A stretch of DNA of 64,000 nucleotides from Siphonodentalium dalli. Taxonomy: Eukaryota > Mollusca > Scaphopoda > Gadilida > Siphonodentaliidae. A program made the position numbers and the translations under genes. Where the stretch lies: NCBI GenBank assembly GCA_032622095.1, contig CP136065.1, positions 206,994,151 through 207,058,150 of the forward strand. Reading direction: 5' to 3'. Below are positions 52,801 to 64,000 of this stretch, piece after piece. Numbering within the stretch: position 1 is the first letter of the stretch; the number at the start of each line of letters is the position of its first letter. Under the pieces are notes generated by a model. It worked only from the letters and a program-made list of their open reading frames with translations. It was not told the DNA's origin and searched no databases.

Positions 52801-54408
52801 CCAGACTCGTTATTTCGTGGGAGAATCTGGATTCAGATTACGGATTGCGGAGTGCGACGTACGACGTGGTTCGGTAAACGAACAGACCAGAATCAGTAAA
52901 CAAACAGACTGTAAACGTTATTTCGTCGTAATCTAGATTCAGATTCTGATTCCGTAATCGGAATCAGAACATTCATAATGTAAACAAACTGAGATTTCAC
53001 CACCTCGGAGTTTAAGAACACAATAATACATAAGAATCCGTACTTTTGGTACAAATTATTGCAGATTATAAACGATTCACATCAAATAATTTTAAATGCT
53101 GAGACAAATTTGTGTTATCGAGTGTAAACGGTGAGAATTTACTGAAATTAGCCAAATAATAATGCTATTGATAGTAACGCTGGGGGAGCACTTCGGTTGA
53201 TGGCGAACTTGAATAAACTCCTTGTCAATTTCACTGCCATTTTTTCATCATGTTCATTTCATAATTCCATCCATAAAATACCGTCCGAACGCATGCCAAT
53301 TTCAAATTCGGCGGATAACGTCACCATTGACCGAATTCACGTGAACCTGAATGCATAGATATGTCTTCTGCTTTGTTCGTAATTATATGTTTCTTCTTAT
53401 TCAAAAAATGGTAGGATTATATGATATTTATGTATTATCAGATACACGTATGTACTATCTAGTCTTAAAACAATTTCATATTTAAAATGTTTTGTTTCGT
53501 TAAATGCAGTCGTTTTCGCACACTTGTCTCTGTAGTGACGAAACACAGGCACTTTTTGGTCAACGTGCTGTGAATTAGATGGAAAATTAAGCTTTGCCAA
53601 TGTAGCTAATGTTGTGGTCTTGTGATCGCACGTGATCTTCATCTCCCAATCGCACAAACACAAATGTAAAGCTTATTCTATGATCGCAGGACTATAAAGT
53701 GGAAATGTCAGTCAATTTATTTGTTTAAATACCCCCACGTACAAGTTCTAGGGACGTGGCTCGAAGGTTCCCGTCCAACTGCACCCACCCCCTTGAACCA
53801 AGCATCAAACTCACAGGTTCGCAGAATTCCATTTGCATCAGCCTTGGAAGTATCCAACCTGACATACCTTAAGATTGGAAGACTGGTTAGAAAATCAAAC
53901 AATGAGAACAATTCCAACCTATATATGTGTCAAATTAATGTCCAACTAATATTGTGTAAGGCATGAAATTTCCAACTGTTGGAAATGTACCAAAGTTCGG
54001 GGGGATACACCAACCAACCAACCCCTGCCGCCACGTCCCTGTAAACTGACAAGTTTCGTGTGTTCTCTACAACGTCTTCGCAATTTGATTCAGGAAATAT
54101 AGAGCTGTTAGAAATGCTTGCCCTCAACAATAAACACACTTTAACTTGAAAAAAGATGCGATTAAGTCGGATTGGCAGATAGTTAGGTGCCATGTATATA
54201 CACATAGAATAAAAGCATGACTTTCACAACAAACATGAACATTATATATATAAGATACAAATGATACTTGTGTCAAATACATGAGCCATGTTTGACGCTG
54301 GGAGGCGACCATGTGGATTTCAAAATCTTACCTAGAATAGATTTAGCCCCGCCCCATAATCGGTTTCGGATTCTGAATCCAGATTCTCCCAAGAAATAAC
54401 GACTCAGG
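52801..54408. mobile_element. 1.6-kb TIR element, non-autonomous
   Basis: Left end CCAGACTCGTTATTTCGTGG and right end, read inward, CCTGAGTCGTTATTTCTTGG pair for about 40 bp and both go on with GAGAATCTGGATTCAGA. The empty site is seen in copy A at about 10270-10295. The flanks contain TA, so a Tc1/mariner-type duplication is possible but not proved. A second GTTATTTCGTCGTAATC motif lies at about 52917. Inner frames (53397-53663, 53717-53966) are unrecognised. Confidence 0.82.
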
Positions 54409-54500
54409 GTATCATCCTATCCTATTCATGCAATGTCAGTAAACAATCGTAATTATTTAGCCCGAAGGGTATTTAAATAACAGTGGATAAACGACTGCTG

Positions 54501-55854
54501 TGTGTGCCGGCTTATAAGACGTGAAGGATTTGTGTCAATGTCAGCCCAAACTACATTTCGAAGTAACGATGGTTTTGTTGTTTAATTTCGTGGAATCATA
54601 CCGCATCAGATCAATTCATCCCAAATATATTGACATGTGCTAAGGGTCCACTTATACACCGAACGGAAACGGGCTCACTCGCCCCAGTGCTCACTCGCCC
54701 AGTCGACATGGGCCAGATCGTCCCGAGCCAGCTCGCCCAGGGCCAACTCGGTCCAAGGGATAATGTCTTATTTAAATTGTTTTTCTTTGGTGTCTTTTTG
54801 CTTGCTCTCCCCCTCTCTCTCTCGCTCTCTCTCTCTATCTATCAAAGGGTTGTCAGGTGATAGACTTGATAGTTGGGTAGTGGTGATAATACCGAACAAA
54901 ATAAGAGCAGTCCTCATAAAAGCCAAACATTATTTCGAAATCACGGCTGTGGAACAGCTGTAGAAATGCATGTTTAAAGCGATATCGCTATGCCCACAAG
55001 CAAACTTGTTTATCATCTATTGCACAAAACAAATCTATTAATTCGAGCGAAGCTGCGATTTATGCACACCTTGAGACCGATTAACCCACCCATGCGAAGG
55101 TGCCACGAATCACGAAAAACTGGGTTCGACATCGATGTTTAGAATTTAGTTATCTCTGTGAATACGCTAGCAAACAACAATTATTATGTATCAAATGACC
55201 CAGTGGAATAGTGCGCATTCGTTTTAGCTACACCATGGCTGTTTTACTAATAATACTGTTATAGCGAACACGCAAACACGCGCCGATGAAAACAGCTAAA
55301 AATAGACTCGATGTTTACAATAACAGGATCGATTTCAGCTGATATATTCCATATAATGCATGGGGTTTATAATATATCAAAATTTAGGATTAGACACAGG
55401 GAATGTAATTTTGTCCGAATAGGTCCACCACGCAGTGAAATTGTTGCAGAAATTCGCTCCAAGAAAGAGCACTACTTTTTCTCGTAAAAAAAATAGAATG
55501 GCCGACTGAAGCGTTTTATCGTTCCAACTAAGCCTGTTCTTAGCAGCACTTCATCCACAAAATACGAATATACACGATGTATCAGAAGACGCATCAAATG
55601 TGATTTTTTTAAGGGATTTGCGCTTTTCATTTGTTATCAATCGCACTTATTTTTTATTTTAGTTGTGACTAAAAGTGCAGATGCCGGAAGCCGGTGTCAA
55701 CTGATTACATGCAAGCCAAATTACAAAATAGATTAACATATTTGAACGCATGAACATGTCAATGGTCAGACTGTTCAAAAGAATATTCAAATCAAGTATA
55801 GTGTTTATAGACTTAAAAACATGTCCGATGGTCATATACGAGGTGGAGGTTATC
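54501..55854. other. no gene; GC-rich motif cluster and CT-run
   Basis: 54650-54755 holds phrases like ACTCGCCC, CAGCTCGCCCAGGGCC and AACTCGG, similar in style to 14970-15045. A CTCTCT-rich stretch covers about 54806-54842. The remainder shows nothing. Confidence 0.45.
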
Positions 55855-57095
55855 ATATTATCAGCCGGTCATACGCGGGTGAGGTTCTCATATGAACACG
55901 GGGAGGTTCTCATATTATCCGCCGGTCATACGTGTGGGAGGTTCTCATATGAACATATTATCCGGCAGCCATACGCGGTGGAGGTTCATATTATTCGCCG
56001 GTCATACGCTAGGGATATTCTCATATGCGCGGAGGTTCTCATATCCGCCAGCCATACATGTGGGAGGTTCTCATATGATAATATTATCCGCCGGTGATAC
56101 GCGGTGGAGGTTCATATTATCCAGCGGTGATACGCCGTGGAGGTTCTTATTATCTGCCGGTGATACGCAGTGGAGGTTCTCATATTATCCACAGTCTGCG
56201 GGGAAGGTACTCATATTATTAACCGGTCATATGTGGGGGACATTCTCATATTATCCGCCGGTCATACGTGTGGGAGGTTCTCATATGAACATATTATCCG
56301 CCGATGATACATGGTGGATGTTAATATTATCCGCCAGTCATACGCAAAAGAGGTTCTCAAATTATCCGCCGGTCATACGCGGGGGAGGTTTTCATATTAT
56401 CAGCCAGTCATACGCGGGTGAGGTTCTCATGTGAACATAATATCCGCCGGTCAAACGCTTAGGAGGGTCTCATATTATCCGCCGATTATATGTGGGGGAG
56501 GTTCTCATATGAACATATTATCAACCAGTCATACATGGTGGAGGTTCTCATATTATTCGACGGTCATATGTGAGGGCGATTCTCATATGAACATATTATC
56601 CGTCAGTCATACACGGTGGAGGTTCATATTATTCGCCGGTCATATGTGAGGGAGATTCTCATATGCAGCGGAGGTTCTCATATTATCCGCCAACCACACA
56701 TGTGGGAGGTTCTCATATGAAAATATTATCCGCCAGTCATATGCGGTGGAGGTTCATATTATCCACCGGTCATATGTGGGGGAGGTACTCATATGAACAT
56801 AATATCAACCAGTCATAGGCGGTGTATGTTCATATTATTCACCCGGCATACGTGAGGGAGATTCTCATATGCGGGGTAGGTTCTCATATTATCCGCCGGT
56901 CACACGTGTGGGAGGTTCTCATATAAAGATATTATCCGCCGGTGATACATGTTAATATTATCCACCAGTCATACGCAAGGGGGGTTATCATATTATCAGC
57001 CAGTCATACGTGGGGGATGTTCTCATATTATCCACCGGTCATACGTGGGGGAGGTTCTCATATGAACTTATTATCCGCCAGCCATACGCGGTGGA
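55855..57095. repeat. satellite, unit about 35 bp
   Basis: About 34 units of the form GAGGTTCTCATATTATCC plus GCCGGTCATACGCGGGG, some with TCATATGAACATATTATCC. Some stretches alternate two unit types. Frames 55750-56097, 55892-56434 and 56431-56649 are products of this array, not proteins. Confidence 0.93.
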
Positions 57096-57114
57096 TAGTA
57101 CAGGCGATCTAGCA

Positions 57115-58475
57115 GAAAAATGGGGTAAACCCCAAACTAATTGAAACACATATGCCTTTCAGTTTACTGGATAGCTGAATATGTACTTCATTAGAATATA
57201 ATGTTTTTAGGAAAATCTAATTGGGACAAATTTGTGTTTCCATGGCAACGATAGCTAATAATCGGGTATTTGGAAATTTTACATTAAATAGTGCCCGTAG
57301 TGAATAATTTAACAAGTGCCTAAAAGTTTACATTGGTTTATGGATACACTTGTAATGGCCAATATTTCCATATATCCATGGTAACCTTGAAATGTCAAGG
57401 TAATGTATTAAGGTCAAGGTCATTGTTAAAAATCTGGATTTTTATCATTTACCAGTCATATTTTCGACCGTCCTGGAAATGATTTATTACGAATAGCGAT
57501 ACCAACATTATTTTATAAACTCCAGAATGCAGGTTCCACGGAAAGGTTAATATGAATGGATATCGATATCTGCTTTAGAAAGTATAGCAGTTTGAAATAT
57601 GTGGCGACAGCAGTTTTATGTACAACAAGACATATAAACCTGTGATATATATGTTGTCGATTGTTGAGATAAAAAACATAACTTCTCATATGCAACATGT
57701 CAGTCATTGTGAACTGGTTGCAGCACAGATGTCTTTTGGAGCACTGGATAGTTTAATGTCTTATGTGTTATAATATCTTTTATTTTGGAAAATCCAACTG
57801 GGATAAATTTGGTAAATTTGAGTTTCCATGGCAACGATGGCTAATAATCGGGTATATGGAAATTTTACATTAAATAGTGATTATCGTGAATAATTTAACA
57901 ACTACCTAAACGTTTACATTGGTTTATGGAGACACTTGCAATGGGCAACATTTCAATATATCCATGGTGACCTTGAAATGTCAAGATCATGTATAAAGGT
58001 CAAGGTCATTGGTGAAAATCAAGATTTTTATCATTTACCAGTCACATTTTCGACAGTCCTGGTTATGATTTATTACGAATATTGATAGCCAACACTATTT
58101 TATTAACTCCGGACTGCAGGCTCCATGGGAAGGTTCATTTGGATAGATATCGATATCTGCTTAAGAAACTATAGCAGTTTGAAATATGTGGCGACAGCAT
58201 TTTTATATACAAGACATATAAACTTGTGATATGTATGTTGTCGATTGTTGAGACAAAACATCACAGCATCACTTGTCATATACAACATGTCAGTCATTGT
58301 TTACAGGTTGCAACTGCATACACTGGATAGTTGATAATGTCTACTGTGTTAGGATATCTTTTATTTAGGAAAATCCAACTGGGACACATTTGGTAAATTT
58401 GAGTTTCTATGGCAACGATGGCTAATAATCGACTATATATAATTTTACATTAAATAATGCGTATCGTGAATAGTT
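57115..58475. repeat. tandem repeat, unit about 583 bp, 2.3 copies
   Basis: The landmark ATGGCAACGATGGCTAATAATCG occurs at about 57242, 57828 and 58409 (spacings 586 and 581). The whole units align, including CCTTGAAATGTCAAG, AGGTCAAGGTCATTG and GATATCGATATCTGCTT. Low divergence by eye. It is unrelated to the 35-bp satellite before it. No coding capacity. Confidence 0.92.
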
Positions 58476-59093
58476 TTATAAAGAGGCCCATCGATCTCCA
58501 GATAAGAAGGCACACGCGTGTTCCACGCATAGCACATTGCGATCATATGTGTACGGATGTTTAGGGTTAACATAGAATCGTTACAATATTATCTGATGAC
58601 TCTTTAAAAAGCCATAATTGTATAGTTTGTAGCTATACGATATATGTATATTCGTTCAGATTATTCGGTTTCATTGTCGCGTAATGGTCTACTCGAGTGG
58701 GAACGAGTCATAAAGTCTAAAATAAACATGATTATAACAAATCATTGATATGTCGTAGCGTGTCGTCCTGCATGTGTGGTCTATAAACAAACTCCAAGCA
58801 TGTTAATACTAAACGAATAGCCGGTTAGCTGCATGCATACGAATGACAACATTCACTAAGTGTGATCAAGGCATCGCGTTATCCTTCATTCACCTTTTTG
58901 AGATCGCAAATCTGAATGCTGTGATGGATGTTCAATTAATTTCAATTTAAATACATTCATAATCGATATGCACACAATATTTCGAATATGTTATGGATCC
59001 ATATTTCAGATGACATTCGCAGTCCAATTGATCAGTCTCAGTTCCACATAAGAACACTCGAAAACTTCGATCGGTTGACTTTCCTCGTAGTTT
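58476..59093. other. 3' flank of P450 copy C; nothing recognised
   Basis: The similarity with gene B stops about 20 bp past the stop codon, so the duplicated genes have different 3' flanks. No clear AATAAA on the minus strand close to the stop. Confidence 0.4.
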
Positions 59094-59278
59094 CTACCTT
59101 GGTCTCTTTGACGCCCTGACGAAATATGACTTCGGTCGGACCACGAGTCCATTAACCTTGTCCAGTGGCGGCGCGGACGCAGTGGATACCGGAGAGAAAT
59201 TGTACCGCTGAAGCAGAGCTGTTGTTAACAAGAAGATCTCCATCCGGGCTAACGATTCCCCTGGACATGCCCTCGATC
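59094..59278 (-). CDS. P450 gene C exon 5 (haem loop, stop)
   Basis: Completes G|GA, then [15 protein letters not shown]; ends SKRPR and TAG (59096-59094). Acceptor GTTGCAG. No in-frame ATG marks it; found by homology to gene B exon 5. Confidence 0.92.
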
Positions 59279-61682
59279 CTGCAACACATGTTAGATAATA
59301 ATAGCAATAATGTATATCATTTGTAAAGCACTTTGTCCATGCGGTCTAGCATCACTAGATATGACAAACACTTGATAGAAATACAGTACTCTCGTAAATG
59401 TAAAGTCTGTGGTGGACAATACTCACACTGGGCGATCGGCACCCGATGAAACTTCGTGTTTACAAGAATTCCGGAAGCAATACCACGCAAAGGGTACCGA
59501 CATAAAAGAATTAAAGACTGTTGATACAAAACGCCCAGAAGCATCACAATGGGAACTATATGGTTATGGGTTCTTAAATAGTCATTTTCACAGTGTTTGG
59601 CTAACCCGAATAATTTGTAAGCAATTGTATGTATGAAACATTCATGAACTTATATATTTAAAATGTTTTAATCATGGCTGCTCTGGTGTTTGCAAAACGA
59701 CAGGACAATTCATCATCATTATGACAAGTTTGCAACAAAAGTACCATTATTCAAATTTTTACAACATGTATGTTTTTGAATGTTTGATGGGCATAATGGA
59801 TTTATCTCCATTCATTGAGAGAAATGACAAATTTATTAAAAAAATAACAGTGAACTTTTCCCCTTTCCCCATCATCATCATCATAGCAATTTAGTAGGAT
59901 ATCACAGCATCATAGCAAGTTAAAAGCAGATATCGGGGATGGATACATTTTGTTTTAAAATGTAATACATTTGACTCAACCCGCAGGATCCACCTTAATT
60001 CATATTACCACTCATACCCAAACCGCTACAAAAAAGTTTGCATTTTAAAAGACGTGTGGCAAAACAGAGTTAGTTCACTTTGCCATTTATGTGCTTGTAT
60101 GTAATTTTATTTCAAACCTCGAGTTCTAAGATATGGACGGAATGAAAATACTATTGATTGATTATTATTTACCAATCGAGAAAGGCATTATTTCAGCCCG
60201 AGCCTCAAGTGTTCCGCCTCTAATGAATCGCTCAGGGTCAAATTCTTCCGCGCGATCCCATAAAGTCTGTTTCTTCAGATCAGCTTCCAGTCTGCCCAGG
60301 AGAATGCTGCCTTTCTTAATGGTGCGTCCTCGGAATTCGCAGTCCCGGCTTGCAACGTGAGGCGGCGATACAGGGACATTTGTTGTGTACCGATGAACTT
60401 CCTCCAGAAACGATTGTGTCAAGATCATTTTTGTTTTGTCCTTGACCGATGGGAGTCGGTCTCCAGATACAACATTGGTCACTTCTGATGCCATCCGTTT
60501 CTGTATATCCGGATTTCTAATCAGATGCAGGAAGACCCAACTCATAAGCGCCGATGATGTGTCGATTCCACCAAGAAATATTTCTGCGACCAAGCGAGTA
60601 AGAATCTTTTCTGGAAACACAAACAGGTATATTTATTTTCAGAACGAAAGGATGTGCAAGCGCTGCACGATTTACGAGAGGCCGTGCAAGCGCTGCATAA
60701 TTTACGAAAGGCCGCGACAGCGGCGCATGATTACGAAAGGCCCTGCAAGCGATGGTTGAATTACGTGCAAGCGCTGCATAAGTCACAAAGGGCCGTGTAT
60801 GTTGAGCAGCGACTTGGTCCAAATAATCTGCGCGAACTAACCCACAGTTAACGAAATATTAGTAATGAATTAATTAATTAATGGCCTATGTTTAAAGTTT
60901 TGAATCATAATCAGAATATTTCGACAAAGTCGTATCCGCGAGGCTTCCATTTAAACAGATGGTCAGGAAACGCCCATAGACACTGCTATGCCGTGACTGG
61001 ATGCCTGCTATATCGGCTCCATGCACGTGTGACAAACCTGGACATATCTACAAATATGCACCATGCACGTGGGGCGGAGTTTGCTCTGCCACGGGGCCTG
61101 GTGATGCGGTATGACAGTGTTGAGGCCGTTGAACGTTATTGGTCGTTGGTAGGTGTTAGTAGACATCAGATGCGTGCACTGCTGGAGTATCCAAGTGTGC
61201 GGCTGGTAACTTCGGTTCGCATTAATTGGGGTTAGTCGTCCTTTCAGCAAGCAGGCTAGATCACGACATTGTCAGTTTTATTGATGAGGGAAAGAGCACG
61301 CAAATATTTAAATTGCTGGAAAATCACGTGGTTGAACGTAGAAATCACCGACCGATAGCAATCCACGTGTAGCGTGGCAATTGAGGTTTAAGTAAATAAT
61401 TCCTGTATCACAAATTGTACCCAGTCGGTATAGGTAACACTAATGCACATGCAAACTGGATTTGGCAACTCTCTAAAACTTACTTGAATTCGTCAACTCG
61501 TCTGACATCTGTTTGTTCATCCCCGCATGGTGAATGTAGGCGTAGATTAAATCAGACAGGTTGTTCTCGTCGTAGCTTTCCACGTGTTCCTCAACAAACC
61601 CTGTGATGAATGCTGCCATGTTTCGAGTGTTCTCCTGAACTAGTCCAGCGCGGAAAGGGTCTCCTGGTATTTTTTTCACAAC
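59094..61682 (-). CDS. cytochrome P450, CYP2-clan like, 3' part (gene C, exons 3-5)
   Basis: Three exons (61682-61484, 60610-60173, 59278-59094) have the same lengths (199, 438, 185 nt), phases and splice sites as gene B exons 3-5. They encode the last 273 residues without a stop. Key motifs: GGIDTS (I-helix; B has AGTDTS), EVHR (ExxR), PERF, FSIGSRACPG with the haem Cys. Exons 1-2 should lie to the right of the window. The I-helix change keeps the acid-alcohol pair but alters two residues over the haem, so the substrate range may differ from B. Whether exons 1-2 are intact cannot be seen. Confidence 0.88.
60173..60610 (-). CDS. P450 gene C exon 4
   Basis: Acceptor TGTTTCCAG, donor ATTG|GTAAAT. 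Contains GGIDTSSALMSWVF, SFLEEVHRY and FDPERF. About 90% identical to gene B exon 4. Confidence 0.92.
60653..60802. repeat. 30-bp minisatellite in intron 3 of gene C
   Basis: Five units of the type GTGCAAGCGCTGCA plus TAATTTACGAAAGGCC, at about 30-bp spacing. Gene B has only one related unit at the same place (about 21358-21385), so the array expanded after the duplication. The frames 60436-60759 and 60517-60822 derive partly from it. Confidence 0.8.
61484..61682 (-). CDS. P450 gene C exon 3
   Basis: Starts [13 protein letters not shown] after acceptor TTTTACAG; ends TCAA|GTAAGT. It differs from gene B exon 3 at about ten residues; reading frame open. Confidence 0.9.
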
Positions 61683-62099
61683 CTGTAAAATATAAACTAC
61701 ATCGTAGTGTTCAAAGAAAGTACCACGGATCAATATAGGCGTAACATGCAGTGGGCAAGTTCCGACTTTAGTGCGTCTCACGTGACGGGCAACGTCGGTT
61801 GTACGTGTGACCGCTAAAGTTCACAACAAGACAAATATTTGCATGCCAAATTAAGGGATTGGCAATCATCGAGTCTCAAGTTGAACCAACGATCTTCATT
61901 TTCCCTGTATATCAAAATTGGTCGACAAGAGCAAATGGGCAATTGAGGACAGCAAAATTAGGAGGTAGAAAAATGGCGGCGTCGGAAGTTTAGTCGCCGC
62001 GTCGTCTTACAAAATTATGTAGTTTATGCGAATGGAGGCTGCTAAAATGTGCTAATTCTCGACTAAATTCCACAATGGACCACCAGGAATGGATCGAGG
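61683..62099. other. intron 2 side of gene C; shared with B to about 61930
   Basis: 61683 to about 61930 aligns with 22343-22580; then the sequences part, which marks an insertion or deletion breakpoint in one copy. No gene. Confidence 0.5.
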
Positions 62100-64000
62100 A
62101 TGGCGTCCGACTTGAACCGTAATTTGACTGTGAGTTGTAGCTCCGATTATCTCCGAAAATTGACACATGAAGAAATGATCTGTGAAAACTCCGAAGCACG
62201 TTGGTTTGGGTATGTCAGTATATCACTGGCCTCGAATGAGAATGCTAATAAATGTTCTAAATCGACATGGGACGTGTATCAGTACGACATACAAACAGTT
62301 ATCAGTATGGACAGAAGTTGGTGAAAGTTGTGCTGTGTCAACTAACATTGATGCGGGGGTTTTTCAGGCACGCCGCAGCCGATAATTTCGAACAAAAATC
62401 TGAGCGACTGGATGGAACATTTTCGAATGTTATGAACACTGTCATCTTTAAAAGCAGAGGTCTTAGTCAGAAACAGAACAATATCTTTGAAGATGCCGAA
62501 CTTCGGTGGATATGAACACTATTCTTGAATTAACATTAACGTTAAACGCGCATCTCCAGTTCACCTGAAGGGTTTGTTGACCAGTATGACCCCCTTATTT
62601 AAATCCTGTTGATATTGCGTGGTTCACAACGAGAGCTTTCAGCAACATACTTTTCGATTTGAGTGTCGGCGCACAGATTATAGCAGATTGGACTGTAATT
62701 CACATGAAGCTATCGTTGAAGATCCAAGTACCCGCAATCAACGTCGGATACTGTAGAAAGGTGTCTGCTCCTCCGCACGATGTTGTCGTTGCCTTCATGG
62801 CGCTCGTGCTGCTCTGAAGTATTCAGGAGGATTAGTCGTGACTATTGTGTGATTACTTTTGACGAGGCATTTATACCCAAAAGCACAGCTGATCAAATGT
62901 AGGAATAACAAACTATTCCCTCGATTAGTGTTGAGACTTGGTGGATTATAGATTAGAAATAGTTGAGTTTCTTTATTCGTTTGATCCTACATTGCTGAAC
63001 AACATCAGCAGCGGTGTTACTGTTCCCATTGAAGAGGGCGTGCTTAAAACTATAAATCATAAATGTGTGAATTCAAAGACCTATTCTCCAACTTTAGATC
63101 GAGTTACCGCGAACTTTCAGCCACGTTCGCATTTTTGGACGAATATCTTAATATGGTATAGTGTCTATTGAACTATGTTGAACTATGTTTCACTCCACTG
63201 GGTCAGTTTCACTCTACGTGGAAAATACCCAATCTAGAACCACTGCAGATGGCAGGAAAAAATGGCCATAATGGTGAAAGTTTATTCAGGTTTGAAAACC
63301 CATTTAAGGTTAGTAACGACGCAAACTAGTCGTCAATATCTCCACAGACGTTGTACTACCCAACAAGCTCCATTCCAGATAACATTTGGCGTTCTTCGAA
63401 ACAGAATTGGGGAGTGAAGAAAGAAAACGTTCGTTGAAGATAGGCTACACAGCGACACGTTGGACATTATGGACCCGATTCGCAAATATAAAACAAAAAC
63501 ATTTGCATCAATGCAAAACCAATCAAGTTGACATCCGGGACGAAACAGGTGACTAGCCTTAATGCTGATCGTCACTTCTTGTTGAAAATCTTGGTCATTG
63601 CAAACGACAGACAGGCAATGTTTCTGTTATGAACCAACTCTCCCACTGTCGCTATTCAACATCGATGGAACTATGCGTTCTGGAACAAAACATGACATTT
63701 TCCGCCTTCAAGAAGACAAGGTGAGTGACAGTTCGCACCTGAAACCGAAGAACATCGACATGTGGGTATTTGACTTTATGGCAATCGTCCAGATAATATG
63801 TGGCAGTGCTAGTTCTAAACCTGAAACTGTTGGAGAGCTGTTTAACACTGTTGGACCTAAATCTCAAACTTCGATGTGCAAGGTTGTTGTAGTCGCAGAC
63901 CGTTAGGGCAATGCTGATTCCATCAAGTCTTCTGGGCTATTAAAGAGGTCAACGCAAGGCAGCCTATATGAGCGAGTGTTCAAGACAGGTGACACTCGTC
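62100..64000 (+). pseudogene. decayed copy of a dispersed, unnamed metazoan protein family (partial)
   Basis: Broken plus-strand frames contain segments I associate with a long uncharacterised protein found in many copies in invertebrate genomes. In order: ANFQPRSHFWTNILIWY (62938-63171 frame), LFRFENPFKVSN (about 63280-63320), MDPIRKYKTKTFASM (about 63470), LPLSLFNIDGTMRSGTK (about 63640-63690), IDMWVFDFMAIVQI (about 63750), then VVVADR and, after a TAG at 63904-63906, SIKSS. Stops and frameshifts between them show decay. It runs off the right edge. The earlier frames 62100-62515 may belong to it. Family recognition is from memory of its pattern, and I know no function. Confidence 0.4.

Larger units (their letters stand above)
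48611..54500. repeat. upstream block of gene B, duplicated from 7292-10350, with extra insertions
   Basis: Blocks collinear with copy A are listed at 7292-10350. About 330 bp at 48611-48935 and three mobile elements (49991-50646, 50790-52011, 52801-54408) are present only here. No gene is supported; a poly-T run lies at about 49733-49748. Confidence 0.85.

Noticed and set aside
55750-56649. Long repetitive reading frames (up to 180 codons) that look like a repeat protein
   Set aside because: They follow the 35-bp satellite; unit length drifts, several frames are open at once, and there is no start context or conserved fold.
60436-60822. 107- and 101-codon frames over gene C exon 4 and intron 3
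   Set aside because: One is antisense to the P450 exon, and both are extended by the 30-bp minisatellite.

Overview
The window looks like AT-rich nuclear DNA of a metazoan. The only host-type genes have short exons with GT-AG introns, and the rest is mostly transposable elements and tandem repeats. The mix (CYP2-clan P450 genes in tandem, CR1/L2-like LINEs, BEL/Pao, hAT MITEs, Helitron-like ends, long inverted repeats) would suit a marine invertebrate, perhaps a mollusc or other lophotrochozoan. The sequence alone does not fix the species.

The backbone is a tandem cluster of microsomal cytochrome P450 genes, all on the minus strand. Gene B is complete: five exons (47575-47911, 38947-39260, 22144-22342, 20879-21316, 19490-19674) join in phase to a 490-residue P450 with every hallmark motif. 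Gene A is represented by a frameshifted first exon (6121-6439), with the rest outside the window or lost. Gene C is represented by exons 3-5 (61484-61682, 60173-60610, 59094-59278), with exons 1-2 beyond the right edge. A and B share about 4 kb of upstream DNA, including a 35-bp promoter-proximal minisatellite. B and C share exons, introns 3-4 and flanks. The window therefore holds about one and a half units of a roughly 40-kb tandem segmental duplication.

Layout: 1-4450, very large inverted repeat with a nested hAT MITE; 4930-5470, non-LTR RT relic; 6121-10350, gene A exon 1 and upstream block; 11165-19051, foldback element and Helitron-like ends enclosing an almost complete dead LINE; 19490-47911, gene B. 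Its 16.6-kb intron 2 carries an LTR element, a LINE with an SGNH-type ORF1 split by a small BEL/Pao insertion, and a 32-34-bp satellite with a 357-bp higher-order unit split by a CR1/L2-like LINE. Its 8.3-kb intron 1 carries a copy of the inverted-repeat family, a second Helitron-like element and another dead LINE. Next come 47912-54500, upstream block of B with three extra transposon insertions; 55855-58475, two further tandem arrays; 59094-61682, gene C; 62100-64000, decayed copy of a dispersed unnamed protein family.

Only the P450 exons look like working host genes. Nearly all the rest is mobile or repeat DNA in various states of decay, and the comparison of duplicated blocks dates many insertions as later than the P450 duplication.
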